Source: Yoonia tamlensis
GTDB taxonomy: Bacteria; Pseudomonadota; Alphaproteobacteria; Rhodobacterales; Rhodobacteraceae
Length of the DNA stretch: 64,000 nt
Direction: 5' to 3'
Assembly (NCBI RefSeq): GCF_900115105.1
Contig: NZ_FOYP01000002.1
Span: 1 to 64,000, forward strand
The translations under genes and the position numbers were made by a program. A model generated the notes under the pieces. The model searched no databases. It was not told the origin of the DNA and saw nothing but the letters and a program-made list of their open reading frames with translations. How positions within the stretch are numbered: position 1 is the stretch's first letter; each line of letters starts with the position of its first letter. Below, in pieces: positions 8,426 through 16,752 of this stretch.

Positions 8426-9319
8426 TTAACTACGTCCTTTCAGCATTTTGAACGCGTCACCAAATGCGTCCATGGCATTTGCAGGCAGCACGATCGTCTG
8501 GTTGCCCTGCTTGGATGCAACGGCCTGAAACGCCTCGACCTGTTTCAAAGCGACCTGATATTGCGCAGCCTCAAGCCCGTTTTCGGCAATCGCCACGGCA
8601 ACCACTTGGGTCGCATAGGCTTCGGCATCGGCGCGCACACGGCGGGCTTCGGCCTCTTGGGTGGCCGCGTAAAGCTCGGCCTCGGCCTGCAATTCGACCG
8701 CCCGCTTTTTACCTTCAGCTTCGGTGACTTGGGCACGGCGCGCCCGTTCGGCATTCAACTGCTGCAACATGGCTGCGCGTGTTGCCGCATCAAGGTTCAC
8801 GTCCAGAATTTCGGCGCGCGTCACTTCGATGCCCCAATCGTCGACCTGCTGGGCCACCTGTTCGCGCACGGCCGCAATCAGGCTCGACCGGTTCGCCTGA
8901 ACCTGATCCAGCTCCATCCGGCCAATTTCGGACCGCACGATACCCGCTACAGTCGTCGAAATCGCACCATCAACATCGCGGATCCGGTAGACCGTCTTTT
9001 CGGGTTCGATAATCCGGTAGAACACCGATGTTTCCACCTGAACCAACACGTTGTCGGACGTGATCGCGTCTTGGGACATGGCTGGCAACTGGCGCTCAAG
9101 GATCGAAACCTTGTGCCGCACACGGTCCAGGAACGGCACGATAAAGTTGATACCCGGCCCAAGAACCGACCGAAGCCGCCCCAGCCGTTCAACGACAAAT
9201 TTCTGCGATTGCGGTACAATCCGCACGCCTGCAAGAATACAGACAACAATAAACACAGCCAAAAGCACGAACAAAACGTTCTGCCCGATCAGCTCTGCTA
9301 TCAAATCTTCATTTCTCAT
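8426..9319 (-). CDS. SPFH/band-7 (stomatin/paraslipin) membrane protein
   Basis: A 297-residue membrane-anchored SPFH protein. An N-terminal transmembrane helix (about 12-34) is followed by the band-7 domain beginning IVPQSQKFVVERLGR, a long Ala/Glu-rich coiled coil (about 195-255, RARRAQVTEAEGKKRAVEL) and a short tail. Such proteins form oligomeric cages on the inner membrane and modulate proteases or lipid domains; no specific client can be named. A GAGGGG ribosome-binding site precedes the ATG, and a small palindrome ATTGTT-ATG-AACAAT at 9332-9346 lies just upstream. Confidence 0.9.
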   Translation of the reverse strand: MRNEDLIAELIGQNVLFVLLAVFIVVCILAGVRIVPQSQKFVVERLGRLRSVLGPGINFIVPFLDRVRHKVSILERQLPAMSQDAITSDNVLVQVETSVFYRIIEPEKTVYRIRDVDGAISTTVAGIVRSEIGRMELDQVQANRSSLIAAVREQVAQQVDDWGIEVTRAEILDVNLDAATRAAMLQQLNAERARRAQVTEAEGKKRAVELQAEAELYAATQEAEARRVRADAEAYATQVVAVAIAENGLEAAQYQVALKQVEAFQAVASKQGNQTIVLPANAMDAFGDAFKMLKGRS

Positions 9320-9479
9320 AATTTACCCCTCATTGTTATGAACAATAGATAGGCACAGTGTTGGATGAATTCAATGTATACTACTGCATACAGCGAAGAT
9401 TCACTTGCTGCACCTGCAACCGGTCGGCCCATGATGTTGCCCTATTGTTCGCGCAGCCCGCGCCCATTAGACTGCGCAC

Positions 9480-10733
9480 ATGCCCGCACTTTGCCGTGAT
9501 TGCCTGACCACATTTGACAGCGCAACCCGCTGTCCACACTGCCGCAGTCCCCGCGTGACGCGACACGCGGAGCTGTTTGACCTTGCGATCGCGCATATGG
9601 ATTGCGATGCGTTTTACGCATCGGTCGAAAAGCGTGACAATCCGGAACTGGCCGATAAACCCGTGATCATCGGCGGCGGCAAACGCGGGGTTGTGTCCAC
9701 GGCCTGCTATGTGGCGCGGATCAGGGGCGTGAAATCGGCCATGCCGATGTTTCAGGCGCTCAAACTTTGCCCGGATGCTGTTGTCTTGCCGCCGCGCATG
9801 GCGGCCTATGCCGAAGCCTCGCGCGCGATCCGCGCGATGATGGATGAACTGACCCCCATCGTGGAACCGCTGTCACTGGACGAAGCGTTCATGGACCTAT
9901 CCGGCACAATCCGGCTGCACGGTGCGCCGCCAGCGGTGATGCTCGCGCGGTTGATCAAGCGGATGAAAACCGAATTGGGGCTGAGCGGGTCAATCGGGCT
10001 TTCGCACAATAAATTCTTGGCCAAAGTCGCATCCGACCTTGAAAAGCCCCGCGGTTTTTCGATCATCGGCAAGGCCGAGACAACCGCATTCTTGCGCCCC
10101 AAATCGGTGCGCCTGATCTGGGGGATCGGCCCTGCGGCGCAGGTCAGCCTGAACAAGGCGGGCATTCAGACCTTTGACGATCTGCTGCGCTGGGACCGCC
10201 GCGATCTGCACGACCGTTTCGGCAACATGGGCGAGAGGCTCTATGCGCTTGCGCGGGGCGAAGACGGGCGCCGGGTATCTACGCATGCGCCCGTAAAATC
10301 GCTGACCAATGAAACCACGTTCCATGTCGACACTGCCGACCCCGAAATTCTGGACGGGCATCTTTGGCGGATGGCAGAAAAGGTCAGCGCGCGCGCCAAG
10401 GCCACAGGCAAAGCGGGGCGCGTGGTGACGATCAAGCTGAAAACATCCGACTTCAAACTGATCTCAAAACGCCAAAGCCTGCGCCACCCGACGCAGATGA
10501 CCGATACGCTTTACCGCAGCGCGCGCGGGCTGTTTGATCAAGTTGCTGGGCGTGGCCCGTTCCGGCTGCTGGGCGTCGGCCTGTCAGAGATCACCAGCGC
10601 CGATAGCGCCGACCGCGAAGGCGATTTACTAGACCCAGACGCCGAAAAACGCGCGCGCGCTGAACTGGCCACCGACAAAATCCGCGCGCGTTTCGGCAAA
10701 GACGCGATCATGAAGGGGCGCGCGTTAAGGTAG
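9480..10733 (+). CDS. dinB: DNA polymerase IV with N-terminal zinc-ribbon extension
   Basis: Y-family translesion polymerase. The catalytic core is visible as MDCDAFYASVE (metal-binding Asp41) and PLSLDEAFMDLS, followed by the helix-hairpin-helix thumb and little-finger regions. Unlike E. coli DinB it has about 38 extra N-terminal residues holding two CxxC pairs (Cys5/Cys8 and Cys18/Cys21), a probable zinc ribbon. The extension appears genuine because the only reasonable ATG is at 9480. I saw no clear alphaproteobacterial SOS box (GTTC-N7-GTTC) upstream. Monocistronic, ending at a small palindrome. Confidence 0.93.
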   Translation: MPALCRDCLTTFDSATRCPHCRSPRVTRHAELFDLAIAHMDCDAFYASVEKRDNPELADKPVIIGGGKRGVVSTACYVARIRGVKSAMPMFQALKLCPDAVVLPPRMAAYAEASRAIRAMMDELTPIVEPLSLDEAFMDLSGTIRLHGAPPAVMLARLIKRMKTELGLSGSIGLSHNKFLAKVASDLEKPRGFSIIGKAETTAFLRPKSVRLIWGIGPAAQVSLNKAGIQTFDDLLRWDRRDLHDRFGNMGERLYALARGEDGRRVSTHAPVKSLTNETTFHVDTADPEILDGHLWRMAEKVSARAKATGKAGRVVTIKLKTSDFKLISKRQSLRHPTQMTDTLYRSARGLFDQVAGRGPFRLLGVGLSEITSADSADREGDLLDPDAEKRARAELATDKIRARFGKDAIMKGRALR

Positions 10734-10751
10734 GGTGGGTCTTGACCCACC
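10734..10751. repeat. Short palindrome after dinB
   Basis: GGTGGGTC (10734-10741), TT, GACCCACC (10744-10751), immediately after the dinB stop codon. A perfect 8-bp inverted repeat without a T-run, similar in style to other small palindromes in this window. Confidence 0.55.
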
Positions 10752-10815
10752 GCCCCTTTACTGGCTAGGCTCGCCCCATCAGTCACGCACCACAAAGGGA
10801 GGGCACAAGCTGAAC

Positions 10816-10863
10816 ATGCGTATCATCCGCCGACTTCAGCATGGTCCCCGCGCCGCCCTGTAA
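10816..10863 (+). CDS. Possible 15-residue leader peptide upstream of the ABC-F gene
   Basis: ATG at 10816 gives MRIIRRLQHGPRAAL, with GGGAGGG 12 bases upstream, a rather long spacing. The peptide is arginine-rich and ends inside a hairpin (10855-10878) in the 220-base region before the ABC-F gene. ABC-F genes in other bacteria are often controlled by translated leaders, so this is worth recording, but coding is not proven. Confidence 0.25.
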   Translation: MRIIRRLQHGPRAAL

Positions 10864-10878
10864 ATTCATTTGCAGGGC
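10855..10878 (+). promoter_or_regulatory. Hairpin overlapping the leader stop codon
   Basis: GCCCTGTAAAT (10855-10865), TC, ATTTGCAGGGC (10868-10878). An 11-position stem with a single T-G wobble; the TAA of the possible leader peptide is inside the 5' arm. There is no T-run, so it is more likely a translation-coupled or stability element than a simple terminator. Confidence 0.4.
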
Positions 10879-10955
10879 TGATCATTGGTCAACCGCCACC
10901 GATCTGTCCTTTCCGTCGCCGCCGCGCGACACGACTGTTATGATCAGAGACATCA

Positions 10956-12473
10956 ATGACACTTATCCATATCAATGCTTTGGGCGTGACCCTTGGCGAC
11001 CCGCTATTCACTGACCTGACCCTGACCCTATCCAAAGGCGACCGTATCGGGCTGGTCGCGGCCAACGGGCGCGGCAAATCCACCTTGATGGGCTGTATTG
11101 CCGGCACGTTTGAGCCGACAAAGGGCGAGATCACCCGCGCGCGCGGGCTACGCATTGGCCATGTCGCGCAGCATGTTGCGGGCGAACAATTACAACAAAC
11201 CCTTTATGAATTTGTGCTGGCGGCGCTACCGCCCGAACAGGCCGATTTCGAAGGCTGGTGCGTGGATGTTGTGCTGGGTGATTTGCAGGTGCCTTATGAA
11301 CTGCAGCACAAATTGCTATCCGAGCTGAGCGGCGGCTGGCAGCGCACCGCGCTTTTGGCGGCGGCTTGGGTGGTGGAACCGGATGTCTTGCTGCTGGACG
11401 AGCCGACCAACCATCTTGATCTGCACCGGATCGGCCTGCTTCAGGATTGGCTGGCCGCTTTGCCGCGCGATACACCTGTTGTGATAACCAGCCATGACCG
11501 CGCATTTCTGGATGCAACGACCAATCGGACGCTGTTCCTACGCGCCGAAAGGTCGCGGGTATTTCAATTGCCGTTTTCCAAAGCCCGCATAGCATTGGAC
11601 GAAGCCGATGAAGCTGACGAGCGCCGTTTTGCAAACGATCTCAACAAAGCGAGCCAACTGCGCAAACAAGCTGCAAAGCTCAAGAATATCGGGATCAACT
11701 CTGGCTCTGACCTGCTGATCACCAAAACCAAACAGTTGAACGACCGCGCTGCCAAGATCGAGGCGGCCGCAAAACCCGCCCATCAGGACCGCAGCGCGGG
11801 TGACATTCGGCTGACAAATAGCGGCACCCATGCAAAATCGCTGATCACGCTTGACGATGTGGAGGTCACAACGCCGGATGGCCGCACACTTTATACAACG
11901 GGTAAAAAATGGATCAGCCAAGGGGACCGGATCGTGTTGCTTGGCACCAATGGCACGGGCAAAACCCAGCTTGTCAAGATGATCCACCAGGCGCTTTTGG
12001 GGGCGCAATCGCCGGTCAAATGCGCGCCTTCGGTGGTTTACGGCTATTCGGATCAACAGCTTAGCCAGTTGAACGATGCAGACACGCCGATGTTGGCCGT
12101 TGCCGGCCAGTTTGACGTGGGCGACCAGCGTGCGCGCGGGCTTTTGGCGGGTGCGGGTGTGAACATCCAGATGCAAGACACGAAAATTGCAGGACTTTCG
12201 GGCGGGCAAAAGGCGCGACTTGCGATGCTGATCTTGCGGCTGCAACAGCCCAATTTCTACCTGCTGGATGAACCCACAAACCATCTTGATATCGAAGGCC
12301 AAGAGGCATTGGAGGCGGAGTTGATCGCCCATGGCGCATCCTGCCTGCTGGTCAGCCACGACCGCAGTTTTATCCGCAATACCGGCAACCGGTTCTGGTG
12401 GATCGACCGCAAACGGCTGGTTGAGGTCGACGATCCAGAAGCGTTTCTGGCAGACGAGATCGCGATGGGTTAA
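10956..12473 (+). CDS. ABC-F family ATPase (ribosome-associated)
   Basis: Soluble protein with two ABC domains and no membrane segment. The first Walker A is NGRGKST with signature LSGGWQR and DEPTNHLDL; the second is GTNGTGKT with LSGGQKAR and DEPTNHLDI. ABC-F proteins act on the ribosome E site in translation control or antibiotic protection. At 505 residues it is shorter than Uup (about 635) and EttA (about 555). The linker between the domains is lysine-rich (RKQAAKLKN). I cannot assign it to a named subfamily. A possible leader peptide and hairpin precede it. Confidence 0.88.
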   Translation: MTLIHINALGVTLGDPLFTDLTLTLSKGDRIGLVAANGRGKSTLMGCIAGTFEPTKGEITRARGLRIGHVAQHVAGEQLQQTLYEFVLAALPPEQADFEGWCVDVVLGDLQVPYELQHKLLSELSGGWQRTALLAAAWVVEPDVLLLDEPTNHLDLHRIGLLQDWLAALPRDTPVVITSHDRAFLDATTNRTLFLRAERSRVFQLPFSKARIALDEADEADERRFANDLNKASQLRKQAAKLKNIGINSGSDLLITKTKQLNDRAAKIEAAAKPAHQDRSAGDIRLTNSGTHAKSLITLDDVEVTTPDGRTLYTTGKKWISQGDRIVLLGTNGTGKTQLVKMIHQALLGAQSPVKCAPSVVYGYSDQQLSQLNDADTPMLAVAGQFDVGDQRARGLLAGAGVNIQMQDTKIAGLSGGQKARLAMLILRLQQPNFYLLDEPTNHLDIEGQEALEAELIAHGASCLLVSHDRSFIRNTGNRFWWIDRKRLVEVDDPEAFLADEIAMG

Positions 12474-12500
12474 AAGCCCGCCACCGCGATCCCACATTGT

Positions 12501-12998
12501 TTACGTGTAAGCACCATTTGAATAGGTTAGTTCATAGCTGTGGCTATACAGTTCGAACACAATGCCAAACGGGTCTTCGACATAAACCATGCGATACGGT
12601 TTTTCGTCCGGGAAATATTCTCGGACGGGCATCCGTTGTTTCCCCCCTGCCGCGAGAATTTTCTCAAGCAAGCCTTCGAGGTTTGGATCTTGGATCGCAA
12701 AATGAAATGTCCCGTGTTGGCGAAAGTTTAAATTCTCTGCGGGGGCATGGTTCCCGTCAAATTCAAATAATTCGATTCCAACACGATCAGCAGTGGCAAG
12801 GTGGGCAATACGCAGCTTCTTCCAGCCCGCGCCAAAAACATCAGTACACATCTTCCCAATATCACTGTCATCTTCGACGACTTTCGTCGGTTGCATAATG
12901 ACGTAGAAGCCAAGAACCTCTGTATAGAACTTAACTGCCTTTTCGACATCGGGAACGGATAGGCCGATATGTGAAAAAGTCCGTGGTGTCGGTAACAT
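12501..12998 (-). CDS. VOC-superfamily (glyoxalase/dioxygenase-fold) protein
   Basis: A 165-residue protein with the paired beta-alpha-beta-beta-beta modules of the vicinal-oxygen-chelate fold. The first module opens HIGLSVPDVEKAVKFYTEVLGF and the second contains HFAIQD and VYVEDPFGIVFELY. The first-module His, the second-module His and the late Glu are likely metal ligands. The substrate is unknown. The start at 12998 is chosen by the AAGGGAAAG ribosome-binding site. It is divergent from the LysR gene across 93 bases containing a palindromic operator, so the LysR protein probably controls it. Confidence 0.83.
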   Translation of the reverse strand: MLPTPRTFSHIGLSVPDVEKAVKFYTEVLGFYVIMQPTKVVEDDSDIGKMCTDVFGAGWKKLRIAHLATADRVGIELFEFDGNHAPAENLNFRQHGTFHFAIQDPNLEGLLEKILAAGGKQRMPVREYFPDEKPYRMVYVEDPFGIVFELYSHSYELTYSNGAYT

Positions 12999-13053
12999 GT
13001 TGCTTTCCCTTTTTGAATTATCTGGGGTGCATACCGCACGCATTGCGATTTGA

Positions 13054-13077
13054 AAAATTATCAAATATGATAATTTT
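13054..13077. promoter_or_regulatory. Palindromic operator between VOC and lysR genes
   Basis: AAAATTATCA (13054-13063), AATA, TGATAATTTT (13068-13077): perfect 10-bp arms 4 bases apart. It ends 14 bases before the LysR start codon and lies in the divergent promoter region, the classic position for LysR autorepression and target activation. Confidence 0.65.
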
Positions 13078-13091
13078 CATAATTTTTTGGA

Positions 13092-13988
13092 ATGATTATG
13101 CTGAACGCTACGTGGCTAAATACCTTTATGGTTCTTTGTGAAACCAACCACTTTACGCGTGCCGCCGACCGGCTAGGCATGACGCAGCCCGGCGTTTCAC
13201 AGCAGCTCAGAAAATTAGAAAGGCAGGTTGGAAAACCACTTATCCTAAAGGACGGAAAATCCTTTTCTGTAACCCCAGTGGGCGAAGCCGTTTTGCGGGT
13301 CTGCGCAGAACGCATGGAACAGGAACGCCAACTTCAAGAGACTATATCAGCCGACGATCCATTTTCAGGGACGGTGCGCATTGGATGCTCGGGCAGCTTT
13401 GCGACATGGTTGTATCCTCACCTTATTGAACAGATGCAGCAGGCCGAACAGCTTATGATCAGTCTCGAAGCGGCACCGCAATCACGCATTGAAAGCGACG
13501 TGTTAGATGGAAAACTTGATTTAGGGATCGTTTCCGGCACCACAACGCACCCCCGCTTGCAGGCCACTAAACTTGCCTGTGAGGAGCTTTGCCTCGCGCT
13601 GCCCGCACAATATGGGCAAAAGACCATGCGCCTAAACGACCTAAATCGTCTTGGATTTGTGGCCCACCCTGATGGCTTTGCCTATGCCGATGTCTTGTTC
13701 GCAGCCAATTTTCCACAAGAGTATACAGGATCTGATCGCTTGCGAATCCGCACGTATGTTAATCAAATTGGGCAAATCCTGATGCCCGTCGCGAACGGTT
13801 TGGGGTATACGGTTTTACCGCGATCAGGCGTCAAAGCGTTTGCACAGCAAAACAACATATCAATTTATCCGCTACAGCAGGCAAAGTCGCAAGAACTGTG
13901 GCTCATTTCACGGAAAGGGCGTTCTAAATTCGCCCGGATTGCGACAGTTACAGATGTTATCAAGCAAGCGGCGTTTGCTTTGCGCTAA
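13092..13988 (+). CDS. LysR-family transcriptional regulator
   Basis: A 298-residue regulator with an N-terminal winged helix-turn-helix (NHFTRAADRLGMTQPGVSQQLRKLERQVG, about residues 18-46) and a C-terminal periplasmic-binding-protein-like effector domain from about residue 90. The inducer is unknown. It is transcribed divergently from a VOC-fold enzyme gene, the usual arrangement of a LysR activator with its target. Both genes look slightly AT-richer than their neighbours, and this pair may be a mobile accessory unit. Its 3' end is 4 bases from the convergent amidohydrolase gene. Confidence 0.92.
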   Translation: MIMLNATWLNTFMVLCETNHFTRAADRLGMTQPGVSQQLRKLERQVGKPLILKDGKSFSVTPVGEAVLRVCAERMEQERQLQETISADDPFSGTVRIGCSGSFATWLYPHLIEQMQQAEQLMISLEAAPQSRIESDVLDGKLDLGIVSGTTTHPRLQATKLACEELCLALPAQYGQKTMRLNDLNRLGFVAHPDGFAYADVLFAANFPQEYTGSDRLRIRTYVNQIGQILMPVANGLGYTVLPRSGVKAFAQQNNISIYPLQQAKSQELWLISRKGRSKFARIATVTDVIKQAAFALR

Positions 13989-13992
13989 GCGT

Positions 13993-14856
13993 CTATTCGG
14001 CTGCGATTTGTTGATCTGAGGGCATTCCAATTTCGGCGATTTGCGCAATCACCCCCGATATCACCGCCTGAATATGTGCGAAATCTGGTTTCGGGGTCAG
14101 CGTGTGTTCGTTCATGTAGATACCTCGGTCGATCTCTACTTGAATTGCATGTTGTGATCGGGCGGGATGCCCATAGCGCTGCACGATATAGGCCCCAGCA
14201 AAGGGCGCATTCCGCGCGACCCGAAAACCGGCCTCTGCAAATGCGCGTTCTACCTGATCCACCACGAACGGCGCTGCCGTGCTGCCAAACCGGTCCCCAA
14301 GCACAATATCGGGATAGGTCGTGTTCTTGGTCGACATGCTTGTCAGGGCTTCGTGCGGCATGGAATGGCAATCGATCAAAACCGACTGGCCGAACATCCG
14401 GTTGCTTTCGTCCAGCAGGGTTTGCAGATTATCGTGATATGGGTACCAGTAGTTTGCGATCCGCGCATGCGCCTGCGCGAGAGAGATCTTGCCGCGATAA
14501 ATATGTCGCCCGTTGGCAACTACCCGCGGGATCACGCCCAAACCGCTCGCAACACGCGGATTTTGCGGCTTGCGCTTGAGGTCCGCGATCAAGGCAGGGT
14601 CAAGCTCGTCCGCGCCACGATTGAGATCGACAAAGGCGCGCGGCGCGCAGGCCTGAATGAAAGGCGCGCCAAATTCGGGTGCTGCGGCAAACAGATGATC
14701 AACAAATGCGTCCTCGGACGACCGAATTGTGGTGGCATCTATGTCGATCTGATCCAGAAATGCAGGCGCATAAGCGCGTCCGGAATGCGGAGAAGCGAAA
14801 ACAACGCTGGTGCTGCGATGGCTGGGGCGCGTGATTTTAAAGGCAAGATCGGGCAA
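13993..14856 (-). CDS. N-formylglutamate amidohydrolase family protein
   Basis: Zinc-dependent hydrolase family that deformylates N-formyl-L-glutamate in histidine degradation, or related N-formyl/N-acyl compounds. Family features include FASPHSGRAY near the start, FVDLNRGADELD, a HSMPH metal-binding segment and VQRYGHPARSQHAIQVEID. There is no ATG; I prefer TTG at 14856 because AAGGAG lies just upstream, giving 287 residues. A GTG at 14946 would add 30 basic residues with no ribosome-binding site. No other histidine-degradation genes are nearby, so the physiological substrate is uncertain. Confidence 0.85.
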   Translation of the reverse strand: MPDLAFKITRPSHRSTSVVFASPHSGRAYAPAFLDQIDIDATTIRSSEDAFVDHLFAAAPEFGAPFIQACAPRAFVDLNRGADELDPALIADLKRKPQNPRVASGLGVIPRVVANGRHIYRGKISLAQAHARIANYWYPYHDNLQTLLDESNRMFGQSVLIDCHSMPHEALTSMSTKNTTYPDIVLGDRFGSTAAPFVVDQVERAFAEAGFRVARNAPFAGAYIVQRYGHPARSQHAIQVEIDRGIYMNEHTLTPKPDFAHIQAVISGVIAQIAEIGMPSDQQIAAE

Positions 14857-15010
14857 ATTCGGCTCCTTCTGGGGCAAACCATAACCTGAATTTTGTTTTT
14901 TCCAAAAGCCCTTGATCCTGCCTGCGACTCCTTTTATAGACCGCACACCTGACGCGGTTTGCCCGCGTCCTATTTCGTTATAGGGCGATGGCGGCCAAAG
15001 CTGGTAACAT

Positions 15011-15085
15011 GGATGATTAGCTCAGCGGTAGAGCACTTCGTTGACATCGAAGGGGTCACTGGTTCGATCCCAGTATCGTCCACCA
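15011..15085 (+). tRNA. tRNA-Val (anticodon GAC)
   Basis: Complete cloverleaf: acceptor GGATGAT with ATCGTCC, D-arm with AGCTCAGCGGTAGAGC, anticodon stem CTTCG/CGAAG with loop TTGACAT (GAC at 15043-15045), T-arm with GGTTCGATCCC. The CCA end is encoded (15083-15085). It lies just upstream of the L36 gene. Confidence 0.96.
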
Positions 15086-15158
15086 TGAATTCATCGGACT
15101 TTGGTCCGCCAATGCAACCAAGGCGCAATCCGCGCGCCGCGACAAGAAGGACACGACC

Positions 15159-15284
15159 ATGAAGGTACGTAACTCCCTCCGCTCGCTCAAGCAGCGCCAC
15201 CGCGATTGCCGCATCGTGCGCCGCAAGGGCCGCGTCTATGTGATTAACAAGACGCAACCACGGTTTAAAGCCCGCCAAGGCTAA
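15159..15284 (+). CDS. rpmJ: 50S ribosomal protein L36 (C-minus type)
   Basis: A 41-residue basic protein starting [16 protein letters not shown] and ending [11 protein letters not shown], matching the longer YkgO-like form of L36. It binds 23S rRNA in the large subunit. Only one cysteine (Cys17) is present, so the zinc-binding set of the classical L36 is missing. AGAAGGA lies 7 bases upstream of the ATG. It follows tRNA-Val by 73 bases and is closed by a strong terminator. Confidence 0.95.
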   Translation: MKVRNSLRSLKQRHRDCRIVRRKGRVYVINKTQPRFKARQG

Positions 15285-15304
15285 TTCCGCGAATGAGCAT
15301 TAAT

Positions 15305-15340
15305 AAAAAAGGTCGCACCCTTCGGGGCGCGGCCTTTTTT
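15305..15340 (+). terminator. Intrinsic terminator of rpmJ
   Basis: AAAAAAGG...CCTTTTTT hairpin with GC-rich stem (GGTCGCACCC / GGGGCGCGGCC) and TTC loop, followed by the T6 run at 15335-15340. Confidence 0.85.
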
Positions 15341-15481
15341 ATTTGGGCTAAACCTGTCGCAGCGGGCGGATTGGCACTTGGTCAGGATTTCCGCACTTTT
15401 TACTGTTTGGTCTAGTCAGGCACGGCGCATTGCGATTATCGTGGCCCTACAAGGTAGCGAAAAAGCTAGAGGAACATTTTA

Positions 15482-16684
15482 ATGCAGTTTTTGAATATAC
15501 GATCAGGCGCGCTTGCTGTGGCAATGTTGGGTGCTGCGGCACCTGCTGTAGCGCAGGACACATATTGCGGCGGTGCCGGCAATGGCGGCCAGTGGATCGG
15601 TGGCGACGCGCAATCATCAGACATTGCGACAGCCGGTTCCTATCAGGAACAAATGGCGCTTGTACTGGGCGGCAACGAATATATTTCGCTCTTCTCGCTT
15701 AGCCAGGGCACTGATGTACGCATCGAGGCCGCGGGCCGTGGCGCGGGCGATACAATTATCGACGTACTTGATAGCAATGGCAGCATCGTGGCCTCTGACG
15801 ATGATTCTGGCGGCAACGCCGCGTCACGCGCCGAAACATACCTTGAAGCAGGTACATACTGCATGGCGCTGCGCAGCTATGATGGCGGCCCGATGACCGC
15901 ATTTGTGCGTGTCGGCCGGCAGGAACACGAAGCCCTGACCGAAGGTGTAATGGATAGCCCCGTCAATGATGGCAGCGCCGGCGGTTGCGCGACAGCAACG
16001 CCCATGGGCGGGCTGGGCAGCAGCGTGACCGGATCAGTTGCGGATAACCCCAATTGGAGCTTCACGCTTGATGCGCCTGCGCAAATCAGCATTACCGCCG
16101 AAAACGAATCTGCGGATCCTGTGGTGACGCTATACGGCGCTAACGATATGTTTATCGCCGAAAATGACGATTACGACGGGCTGAATTCACGGATCGACGT
16201 CACCGATACGCTTGATCCGGGCACCTATTGCATCGCAATGGCCGCGCTAAGCGATGAATATGCACCTATCACCGTTTCACTGACCGAATACGACCCGGAG
16301 GCGGCGACACTTTCTCTTTATGATCGTGGCGAAGCAGCCCCACCGCTTGATGGCAGCATCCCAGTGACCGATCTTGGTGTGCTCGAATCGCGCGTCCGCC
16401 AAGACGTGCAGGCAACCGATGATGTGACTTGGTTCACACTTGAAGTGCTGGACAACAGCCTACTTGTGATCGAGGCAATCGGCGGCGGCAATAGCGACCC
16501 GTGGTTGGTTGTCTATGATGATCTGGGCCGTGAAGTTGGCATGAATGACGACTATGGCGACGGGCTGGATAGCCTTGTCATGGCGCGTGTGCAGTCTGGC
16601 ACCTATATCGTCGGCGTCCGCCAGTTCGACAATACTGCGGGTCTGATCCGGCTGTTGGCCGAACGTTACGTGCGCGCGCAATAG
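15482..16684 (+). CDS. Secreted protein with pre-peptidase C-terminal (PPC)-like repeats
   Basis: A 400-residue exported protein. The signal peptide is residues 1-25 (ending AVAQD). The rest holds about three repeats of the PPC-type beta-sandwich, each with an acidic D-D-x-G-x-N/D turn (SDDDSGGNA, ENDDYDGLNS, MNDDYGDGLDS) followed by L-x-x-GTYxxx. PPC domains are usually appended to secreted proteases, but no protease domain is present, so this is a stand-alone adhesion or matrix-type protein of unknown role. The acidic loops suggest calcium binding. AGAGGAAC precedes the start; a strong terminator follows. Confidence 0.8.
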   Translation: MQFLNIRSGALAVAMLGAAAPAVAQDTYCGGAGNGGQWIGGDAQSSDIATAGSYQEQMALVLGGNEYISLFSLSQGTDVRIEAAGRGAGDTIIDVLDSNGSIVASDDDSGGNAASRAETYLEAGTYCMALRSYDGGPMTAFVRVGRQEHEALTEGVMDSPVNDGSAGGCATATPMGGLGSSVTGSVADNPNWSFTLDAPAQISITAENESADPVVTLYGANDMFIAENDDYDGLNSRIDVTDTLDPGTYCIAMAALSDEYAPITVSLTEYDPEAATLSLYDRGEAAPPLDGSIPVTDLGVLESRVRQDVQATDDVTWFTLEVLDNSLLVIEAIGGGNSDPWLVVYDDLGREVGMNDDYGDGLDSLVMARVQSGTYIVGVRQFDNTAGLIRLLAERYVRAQ

Positions 16685-16703
16685 GCGCAACCGCGACAAA
16701 TTC

Positions 16704-16738
16704 GGGGCCGTCTGTTTGCGCAGGCGGCCCCTTTTTTT
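16704..16738 (+). terminator. Intrinsic terminator of the PPC-repeat gene
   Basis: GGGGCCG (16704-16710) pairs with CGGCCCC (16725-16731), then T7 at 16732-16738. Confidence 0.88.
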
Positions 16739-16752
16739 ATTTGTTTGTTGTG

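Noticed and set aside
9320..9479. LexA/SOS box upstream of dinB
   Set aside because: No GTTC-N7-GTTC pair was found; the small palindrome at 9332-9346 lies nearer the divergent SPFH gene.
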